From Cytospora piceicola (taxonomy: Eukaryota > Ascomycota > Sordariomycetes > Diaporthales > Cytosporaceae): 64,000 bases of DNA. The notes beneath the pieces are model-generated. The model searched no databases and was not told the origin of the DNA. It saw only the letters and a list, made by a program, of their open reading frames with translations. Below, piece by piece: positions 55,915 through 64,000 of this stretch (position 1 is the stretch's first letter; each line of letters begins with the position of its first letter). Location: the NCBI GenBank assembly GCA_023375675.1, contig JALQBC010000013.1:744001-808000 (forward strand). Reading direction: 5' to 3'. The translations under genes and the position numbers were made by a program.

Positions 55915-56600
55915 ATCAGCCAACGATCCGCTAAGCCGTTACACGTACCAGCCAAGGGGGTACCGACCAAATGGCCGGCGGGCGCGCGTGTCACCGAGGT
56001 ACCGCACTATCGGGCCAGCATGACCTCCGCGTACAGGATAATGCGCAGGGCCAATGAGGCGGCAGGAGCGAATGGGTCCTCCGCGACCTGAGATTCGAAA
56101 GGCGGAACTTCTTGGCAAAGGTCACGTCGTTGCTCTGAGGCGGCCCCAGAAGGAATAAGATGGCGTGCCCTTCTTGTTCTCTGAACCAGTCTCGACCAAA
56201 GTCTCTCTATATTCTCTCAAACCTTGAACCTCAAACCTCAGACCTCATAACATCTTTATTAATATCTCAGGATCCAAGTCAACTGTGGCAGCCAGCCTTG
56301 CAAAGACCACCATCATCACCCACACGATCCATCCATCCACCCACATCTGCAAACGCTTGGAGCATCTTCCATAACCGGCCTTAGCGTCTTGACTCTTGTC
56401 CTATCAGACGCCAAGAGAACGGTCACTTCTCCCCACTCCTCATTATTGTCTTCTGTGCTTTGCCCAGAGAAACCGGCCTTGTTACATCCAGCTCCATTCG
56501 GGATTCGGATATACGGCAACAACTGTGAGCGACACACGAGAGACAGAGAGAGATAGACCCAGGCCTGCATTGGCCTCTCCCCCCCCCCCTGTCATTCAGA

Positions 56601-58434
56601 ATGTCGTCCACCCAACAAGACAACACCGCCGGTGAGCACTCACCGAGCCCGAACAACAACTCCGGCTCCGGCTCCGACACGCCTGCACTGTCGGCCACCG
56701 TTTCTTCATCAACCAATGCATCCAGCAACGCCGCCCAGGATGACAACCTCACTTGCCGTTGGAACCAGTGCAACCAGCGCTTCAATGCTGCTGAGACGCT
56801 CTACGTAAGTCGTTTTGTCATTTATTATTCCGAGACTTGAGAAATGAGAGTGATTATCTAACATGAGAATCAGGACCACATCTGTGAGCGTCATGTTGGC
56901 AGGAAGAGCACCAACAACCTCAACCTGACTTGCCAGTGGAACTCGTGCCGAACCACAACGGTGAAGCGCGACCACATTACTTCTCACATTCGCGTGCATG
57001 TTCCTCTGAAGCCTCACAAGTGCGACTTCTGCGGAAAGTCCTTCAAGCGTCCCCAGGACCTGAAGAAGCACGTCAAGACACACGCAGACGACAGCGTCTT
57101 GGTGAGATCACCACAGGATCAGCATGGCGCCATGGGCGCTTCCTACGGTCGCCCCGTCAGAGGTAAGAAAAAGACTCCCTTCGAATTTATTGGAATATGT
57201 TAGTACGAATTGTGTGGCTGACTAAATTATTTCTTTTCAAGGCCCATCAGGCTTCTATGATCACAATGGCCATCAGATGCGTGCCAACCCCGCCGCCTAT
57301 GGTCAACCTCCCCCGCATGGCTACTATGGCCATGGCGCCCCTCAGTCATATGGTCACCTCGGTTACTACCAGCAGCCCATCCCCAACCACCGTGCTGAGC
57401 CCCTGGGCTATAGTGCCTCCTACGACCGCAGACGTGGTGGTGGCTACGACGACCTCAACGATTTCTTTGGACATGCCAAGCGTAGGAGTCTTGACCCAGG
57501 CAACTATTCCCACGTCGGAAGATCTCTTATGCCGCTTCATGGCGCCCTCTCCGTTCACACAGGAGGACTTGGCACCCAGTACATGACTGCGGCACCCGCC
57601 CTCCCGGCCATCGGAGGCGGTTCTTCCGCACCCAGCGCCCTTGACCAGCACTACTACTTGCCGCCTATGCCCAACCTGCGCACCAAGGGCGACCTGGAGC
57701 AGATCGACCAGATCCTGGAGCAGATGCAGAGCACCGTGTACGAGAACAGCGGCTCACCCCCCAGCACTCAGTACCCATCCTCCTTTGACTTGCGCCACCA
57801 GTCACCAGTCTCCAGGCCCAACCCCGGCAACGACCACTATGGCGTCTCTGCTGCGCAAATACCATCGCCTCTCAGCGCCGTCTCTTCGACTACTGGCGGC
57901 ACCCCGGCTCACACCCCTCCCTCAAGCTCTCTTTCCTACCACTCGGCACACTCTCCGTCCTCTTCATCTGCCATGTCGCCCGGTGCTCGTCACAGCTCAT
58001 CGGCTTCCGTCGCGTACCCATCCCTGCCCGCCACCACCTTCGGTTCCTCCACCATTAGCACTCTCGGGTCAACGTTCGGGGCCAACGACCAGCGCCGCCT
58101 GCCCGGCGGTATGCTCCAGCGCGCCAGTGGCGCCCGCCGGGCCTCAGACGACTCCGAGGGCGCCACGACGCCCAAGGCCGAGGCCATGTCCCCCGCGTCG
58201 ACATCAGATGACAGCGACTCGAGTGCCGACCCCGAGCCGTACGAGGCGTGGCTGCAGAACGTCCGCGTGATCGAGTTCCTGCGCGAGGCCATCCAGGACC
58301 GCCTCAAGCACGGCCAGTACGACTCGGACGGGGAGGACAACATCGACCCCACGCTGAAGGCCCTGACGGACGCGGAGAAGCAGGCCTCCGAGAGGCCGCT
58401 GTACCCGGCTCTTCCCATGGAGGTCGATAGCTAG
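56601..58434 (+). CDS. pacC: pH-response transcription factor PacC/RIM101
   Basis: Three exons: 56601-56804, 56874-57162 and 57242-58434, 561 aa; introns 69 nt and 79 nt, both GT-AG with CTAAC/CTGAC branch sites. PacC activates alkaline-expressed and represses acid-expressed genes after proteolysis by the Pal pathway. Three C2H2 fingers: C52, C57, H70, H75; C88, C93, H106, H110; C118, C121, H134, H138. The linker and third finger ([19 protein letters not shown]) match the family closely. The rest is Gly/Tyr/Ser/Pro-rich, with a basic KRRS patch that may aid nuclear import. Two YPxL motifs (YPSL 423-426 and YPAL 552-555) are candidate PalA docking sites on the C-terminal side. An acidic [10 protein letters not shown] stretch lies near the end. 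The protein is shorter than Aspergillus PacC (678 aa) but complete. Confidence 0.96.
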
Positions 58435-60413
58435 ATCATTATCTGTGTCTCTCCTCTTCCCCCCCCCCCCGGGCTCTCCTGTTATTATTGCGGTTTACTT
58501 GTTTTGCCTGTTCTCACCGAGGTGTTTTGTTTTCTTGTTATGGGCCAGTGAGGTCACGGTTATATATTCAAACAGCAAAAGGGACTGACGGCGTTATTGC
58601 TTTTGAACAGCGCCTGGACGGGGAATCAAAGGCTGCTTCCGATATGAGAGAAAATGTCGCGTGTTCGCTTCTGGCGCATAATTTAAATCACAAACATATT
58701 CTGATCATAAGACTGACTCCCTTTTCTCCATGTTCCAAACTGTGACAAGTTTCCCATGCGGACATGTATCATTCGGGGGCACAACACGGGAGACTGTCGA
58801 TCTGCCTGGGTACGTGACGCCTGGTCCTCTAGCCTTCGTACCTCCTAAGCCGCTGCCACTTCGGGGTGGCCTTGTTGGAAGTATTTATACGGGATGATCT
58901 TGGTCTCTGCCCCGAGGAGTTGTCTTTTTGTCTTAGGCGGTTCAGTTCCCTCTGCTTCTCGACCCATGTCTCTCAGGCACAGTTTATGAAGGGCCTAGGG
59001 CCTAACGATATAAAAAATTGAGAGGACAATGAGATGGAATCAGTAATGAGATGGAATCAGTAATAAGATGGAATCAGTAACAAGAGGGAATCAGTAATAA
59101 GGTGGAATCAGTTGAACTGGATGAAGAGCGCTGCCCAGGGTATATTCAGATTTAACTCGACCCTAGGTAGATGACAATGAAGGGAGTCCTGGCCAGATGG
59201 CAAGCCATCAATGATGATACCAGGCCCTGCTTGGGCTTCTGTCTCGAGAAGGGCAAATGACACCCAATCCCGATTGAGGATGGATGGTACAAAAGCAACA
59301 TGTCCCGTCCCGTCCACCTGTATTCATGGACCGTCAACTCCCTCTCCCATGCGACCCGTCCCTCCGTCCCAATGCCCCCCCTTCCATCCTGCAAGCCCCA
59401 AACGTGAGTGGTGTGTTTTCCCCAACGAGACGTCTCGCGGTTCCCTGTTGTCCCTAAGCTCTCTCTCACCCTCTCTTCTTCGAACGTATTTCTGCAACAT
59501 GAACTTTTGGAACGTTATGCTCAAAGCAATAAACTTTTTTTTGACCCTCCCGATTAACTTTTTTGTTCAAAAACCCGTCCTCCCTTTCCCGTTTCCCCCC
59601 CTTACCGCCCATGATTTTCGTAACCCCAGAGTGCCGTCCTTGGCTTGTCCGGATGTATTTTGTTTTTCTCACCACCTCCCTCCCTCTTTCCCCAATTTCC
59701 ACCGCCTTCCCATGCAGTACCGGTATATACAGAATGTACAGAAGACAACATGCCATCCCGCGATCAGGTCGTGCCGGTAGCGAAGGTTCAAGTCATTTGT
59801 TTCCTCTCGGAGGAGGGGGGCAGCATCCCCAAGGAATACCATTCCAGGGAAGGACTGCCTCTCCTTCCTCACCAGAGATGACCATCCTCGCCCACAGTGA
59901 GTCCCAAGACAAGGACGTTTCCGTGGAAGATCGATCATACCATCTTATCCAGGAACTTTCCGGTAGAGCCATGATGACAAACCGGCGTCCAGTCCGGAAT
60001 TTCGAAGGAATGTCGACCCTTTTCCCAACCACAGCCTGACCGCCAGGGAAGACACCCGTCCCACCATATTGATACAAGTGCGACTTCCCGGGAGTATGGG
60101 TATTATCGACAAGAATTAGTAACTTTTTATTCCGCCCAAATGAACCTTTTGTAAATGCCGCAACACACAAAGGTATGTGATATTCATCATACGCCGTGGT
60201 CCGAGGGAGACCTAGCTTCCAGTATGGGATTTGCCGGTTGGCAGTTCTTCCATGGGAGGCTGTTCTCTCGGACCCACCTCTTCCCGCTCGACACGGAACC
60301 GCATCGACAGCTCACGCTTGGCGTCCATGGGTTCCTTATCCGGGGTCAGAGGAATTATCGTCTCCCACACGCCGAGCTAGGCGGTCATCGTCGTCCGCAG
60401 CGCTTGCGTCGGC
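58435..60413. other. Gene-free 2 kb between convergent pacC and bZIP genes
   Basis: Holds the pacC 3' region (C run at 58461-58470), a 17-bp minisatellite (59031-59115) and the bZIP 3' region. Short frames here have no gene-like composition. Confidence 0.55.
59031..59115. repeat. 17-bp minisatellite, five copies (core GATGGAATCAGTAA)
   Basis: Units start at 59031, 59048, 59065, 59082 and 59099. The first two are identical; the later ones carry one to three changes and the last is partial. Confidence 0.9.
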
Positions 60414-61857
60414 TCATCTCATGTTGCTCGTGTCGAAGGAGAAGCTGGACGGGAAGGCCATGCTGGCGCTCAGTCCAAACGGGTCCCAGTCGATCGAAGG
60501 GTCGAGCAGTTGCGTCATGGAGAGGCCATGCTGGCCCTGTTGCTGCTGTCCTGCCGCGGCGTGTCCTTCCATGGGTCCTGTGGTCGTCGGGCTCATAGCC
60601 TGGTGCTGCTGCTGGGCGGCAGCCGCGGCAGCGGCGTAATTGGAGCCGGGGTAGGGACCCGGGCCGGAAGGTGTTTCTGGAGCGTCGCCACCTTCGTCCA
60701 TCATGTCGGCGGCAGCATCGTACTCTTGTTCTGTATACGGGTCAGCACTCTCCTTGTACACATCCAAGAACAGCTAAGGTTGAGAGCAGGTTGACTTACC
60801 GAGTTGCTCGATGTGGTTTTGGTACGCCGGCGTCTGGTAGAAGGGTGCATTGCTAACACTCGGACCTCCCATCCTGGCCGCATGTGCCGCTTGTCCTGGG
60901 TGGTGCTGTTGGGCCAATCCTGCCTGCATTGGCGGCATCATCCTCGAAGGACCAGGCATCTGTCCCATTGACTGCTGCTTCATTGGCCCGGGAGGCATCC
61001 CAGGCCTCATTCCCCCGGGGCCAACATTCTCCGAAGAGGCGGGCGAGTTGCCAAAGCCCTCGGTGGTGGTGGGCGATGGCGCATGCGATGACGGTGTTGG
61101 CCGCGACTTGGGAGACCCTGCTGCTGGGTTGCCGGCGTGTATTGGGGGGAGAGTGCTGTAGCCAGGCTCGAGCTTCGGCGCGATGTTGGAGTTGGATCGC
61201 CGGGAATGGTGCCTATTCAGCAGTGTCCTCGATAACGGGGGCGGCTGGATCAGGTTCTGGGGCGCGTGAGTCGGCCCGAAGTTGGGACTGCCATGCTTGG
61301 CTTGGAGCTCGGCTTGGACATCGATCCCCTTCTCAAGGAGGATGCGCTCAAGGAGGGAGTTCTTGTATCTCAGCATGAGACACTCATCCGCCGCGGTACG
61401 ATGGGCTGCATTCAGGTTGGCCAGTGTCTGCTCCTGGACACTGATGGTCTGCTCGAGCTGCTTGATGTACTCGGTACGTCGCTCACGGAAAGCAGCCTGA
61501 GCCTGGCGGTTTCTTTGCTTCCTCTCCTCAGTGGTTGCATAGATCTAGACCCCGTTAGTCTTCGGTCACCGCGAAACTATGAATCCCTTGGCCGGTCTTG
61601 TGCATCGTATCCTCGACCGGGCCGGGGGAAGTGGGGGCGCAGAAGTCCATTCGGCAGACAATATGACAAAGGGGACCGTGACATACCGGTTTACGACCTC
61701 CCTTCCGCTTGGGCGCCTGGCTCTCCGGTGTGGGGTTCGCCTGGTCATCGCCCTGCTCTCCTAGATCTCCATCGGGACTCGAGCCCAAAGGGGACTCCTC
61801 ACTATCCTGCTTGATAGGATCCCTTTTGTGCTCCTCTGAGGACTTGCCTGTTGCCAT
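60414..61857 (-). CDS. Pap1/Yap1-type bZIP transcription factor
   Basis: Three exons: 61857-61687, 61544-60800 and 60730-60414, 410 aa. Introns are 142 nt (GTATGT, branch CTAAC, acceptor TCTAG) and 69 nt (GTAAGT, branch CTGAC, acceptor ATACAG). The N-terminal 57 residues are acidic, ending in KRKGGRKP. The basic region has N69 and R77 in NRQAQAAFR, matching the Pap1/AP-1 signature NxxAQxxFR rather than Gcn4 or CREB types. A leucine zipper follows from L87. The remainder is Pro/Gly/Met/Gln-rich, and the C-terminal 100 residues are Ala/Gln-rich with a hydrophobic end (MTQLLDPSIDWDPFGLSASM) that may be an activation segment. I see no clear Yap1-type cysteine-rich domains, so redox control like Yap1 is not supported. 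The orthologue name is not assigned. Confidence 0.9.
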
Positions 61858-64000
61858 ACCTTGGCTGGTGTGGGGATTGCCGCAGATGGGCGGCAAGCGC
61901 CTCGGTTCTTTTTACAGAAGGAAGTCGGCGTCCACCGACAGAAAAGATGACCGGTGAGGCGGTGATAGCAGTTTGTAATTACAACTGCTAAACTTTGCCG
62001 GAGCGGATTGAACCGTACTTCGGGGGCCTGTCTAGCAACTGCCCGAGACGACGGGAATAGGCAGGGCCTGTCAAGTGACAAAGTGACAGCAGCCGGCAGC
62101 GACTGTCAACAGGTACAGAAGCAGCTTATCTCTCGAGACGGAGATAACGTATGGCTGGCAGTGGCAGATAGGGTCGCTGCGTGTAATCGTCCGGAGCTGG
62201 GGTATAAATGCCCGATCAGCGATATAATCCGGGGAAGTTTCAGGGCAATCTGGGGTGGCGCCAATCAGGGCAGCAGGCCTTGCGTTTAGGGCAGCTGCAG
62301 ATCCGGCAGTTTGGGACCCTTTGGTGGCACTTGTCCCTGATTGTCCTGCAGGATAGGCTGGATCTTACCGGGGAGACGGGGTGACAAGGGATATCAGACA
62401 GGCTGCGGGATCAAAGCGTGGTCCCGGGGCAGCGTTTGACAGATTGTCGAGGTCAACTTTGGGCAACCTGGAGATAAGACAAATGACGGTGACAGGTCGT
62501 AGAGTTTGTGTGTGTAAAGAAAAGGCAGAAGGGCGAGGGTTTATACGTAATTAAAATGGATCGTCGCAACAATCGCTGTGGGGGATAAAACGACGTTCGG
62601 ACCGTAGCGCCTGGAAGGACCAACAAGCTCGCAGTGGCTTGAGCGCGACCTGGGCCGGAGACCAACCTCTAGCGTGCTGGGGGGTCCCCTCACCACTGGT
62701 GATCACAGCGCGTGTTGAGTTTGCCTTTCGTCGATTTGTCCGCTGTGGGCCTTTAGGTAACGCGAACCGATGGTGTCACGGTCCACTGGCCCTGAGTCGA
62801 GAAAGGGGAGGTGGATGGCCAAGGTATAAAGGTCACCTCGGAGCACCTTCTCTTGGTAGTCCAGAAAGTCAGGAGGGGGCGCAATGCTCGATGGGCGCGG
62901 ATGAAAATCTGCTGGCTCTCTCGTGGTCGCCAAAGGAATGACCTCTCTACCGCCCCTCCAACAATGGGTCTTCCCTCGAATCGGATCTCTCCACGCAGCC
63001 CAGTGAGGAAAAAAAAAAAAAGGAGGCTCGACGGTCGTGATTTTGCAGCAGTTGCCGGCGGTGTCTGACCGGTTCCGCCTCCGCAGCAGCTGACTTGAAC
63101 CTAGCTGCAGGGACGAATGAGTTGGGCTTTGGATTGGATCTCGCAGTTGATCGCGAAGAGACCCAGGGGTTGCAGTGCAGCGCTCTCTGGATAATTTGTG
63201 ATTGGATTTCCCGCTGGATGGCCGCAACGCTTTCTTTCGATATCTCGTCGGCTTTGGATGTTTGATTGTCCGCAAATGACAGAAGTCCAGATGGCAACAC
63301 GACACGAGCGAAAATTTTTGTCAAGAAACGAAACAAAGCATCCAAGCGAGTCCCAGGCAGAGCTGGCTTCCGAGTTCCAAGACGGAGAGGACGAGCGGAG
63401 CCCGTCGCAAAAAGTTGGGGAGCGGGTATTTTAGTCACGAGGAAAAGGGGTACTCGAAGTGGATGTCACCTGGGATGTCACCTGGTATTGCTGCAGACTC
63501 CTCACCACCCTAATGCCGCACCATTTCGTGGTCTTTTTGATGACGATGAGTGAGAGAGAGCCGGAGGCAGTTGAGGGGCATTGCAAGCCTCATTTGGATA
63601 AACAACTCACTTCCCTGCTCGTCTCAAAGTTGAGGACCGGTATGGCAGCAGTACGGAGCCCCATTGAGTGAAGGAGTCTTCGCTTGATGCCAGGTCATGC
63701 GTTGGTGTCAAATAACAACTCGTTCTTAGGTGCAGACCCCTTCCACGAGGAGAGTAAGAGAGAGCATTTGGGCAAGCCGCCTTCACTACTCCCACTCGCT
63801 ACTGCTTCTTGGCTGTTGGCCGCTTTTCGAGCTGATACCTTTTGCATTCTGGGCGTTGGGCATTTCTCTCTCTCCTTGTTTGCAGGTTGCAGTACATTAG
63901 CGTCAAGCAGCAGGAACAAGGCCAGGAAGGCGAGACCCTTCATGCACCCCTGAGGAGCTGAGGACCCAGTCGCGACTCCAGTTGCTGCTCGGCGGACGAG
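61858..64000. other. bZIP upstream region to window end
   Basis: The 2.1 kb upstream of the bZIP start. GC-rich with only short frames. A 200-codon frame (62703-63305, -) has no recognisable domain and is not supported as a gene. An A run lies at 63009-63020. Nothing else identified. Confidence 0.45.

Larger units (their letters stand above)
51711..56600. other. Gene-free 4.9 kb upstream of pacC
   Basis: No coding sequence supported. Holds the STB3-like 3' region (with a TTTTTG repeat near 51800), CACTTGG triplet repeats at 52270-52291, homopolymer runs (53439-53449, 54240-54255) and AT microsatellites (53301-53350). The last 1.6 kb is dense in GCCAAG/CTTGGC hexamers. Two GGTACCTAC motif clusters occur at 55545 and 55640-55665. 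Confidence 0.55.

Noticed and set aside
62703..63305. 200-codon minus frame upstream of the bZIP gene
   Set aside because: No domain, codon use unlike the neighbours, and located in a probable promoter region; not enough support for a gene.
1..64000. tRNA, rRNA and CRISPR arrays
   Set aside because: I looked for T-loop GGTTCGA-type strings and for regular repeat-spacer structure by eye and found none that fold or repeat convincingly; a tRNAscan run would settle the tRNA question.

Overview
This window is nuclear DNA of a filamentous ascomycete, most likely a Sordariomycete. The evidence is short introns (about 45 to 175 nt) with fungal branch sites (CTAAC/CTGAC) close to the acceptor, strongly GC-biased third codon positions, CT-rich leaders, and a gene set typical of Pezizomycotina (PacC, Stb3, Ku80, Tim14, Rlp24, Top3). 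No plasmid, viral, bacterial or transposon gene was seen. I reassembled the genes by joining open frames across splice sites. Exon coordinates are in each entry, and every joined model closes in frame.

Layout. 1-1.3 kb: 3' part of a SET/MYND-like protein. 2.8-5.6 kb (-): spliceosome factor CWC22, divergent from DPM2 (6.2-6.7 kb, +). 7.4-10.8 kb (-): BCAS3/WD40-type protein. 13.2-13.7 kb (-): small NTF2-like protein. 14.4-17.0 kb (-): ING-PHD chromatin protein. 17.8-18.9 kb (-): unknown membrane protein. 20.2-21.7 kb (-): C2H2 regulator, followed by 7.3 kb without a gene. 29.1-29.7 kb (+): PAR32-like GRGGAGN-repeat protein. 30.3-31.2 kb (-): RLP24, divergent from TIM14 (31.6-32.0 kb, +). 32.5-34.5 kb (-): Gfd2/YDR514C-like nuclease-fold protein. 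35.5-37.9 kb (-): Ku80, divergent from a TMEM205-like protein (38.3-39.1 kb, +). 39.6-40.1 kb (-): small N-myristoylation-motif protein. 41.7-43.0 kb (-): DUF1295 membrane protein, divergent from topoisomerase III (43.5-45.9 kb, +). 50.6-51.7 kb (+): Stb3-like. 56.6-58.4 kb (+): PacC. 60.4-61.9 kb (-): Pap1-type bZIP. The rest is non-coding.

The genes do not form a biosynthetic cluster. The left two thirds is housekeeping: RNA processing, ribosome assembly, mitochondrial import, DNA repair and topology. The right third holds three transcription regulators separated by 2 to 5 kb of gene-free DNA. The clearest regulatory signal is a dense set of PacC-type GCCAAG sites upstream of pacC itself, which suggests autoregulation.

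Oddities of gene structure stand out: a start-codon-only first exon (DPM2), a 5-nt first coding exon (RLP24), a 5-nt internal microexon (TMEM205-like), and two GC-AG introns plus a possible mitochondrial leader in topoisomerase III. The intergenic DNA carries a dispersed palindromic GGTACCTACC/ACCTAGGT family, a recurrent CAACCTTGGAA motif, and a decayed tandem array near 26.5-27.2 kb. I saw no convincing wholly new multi-gene system.
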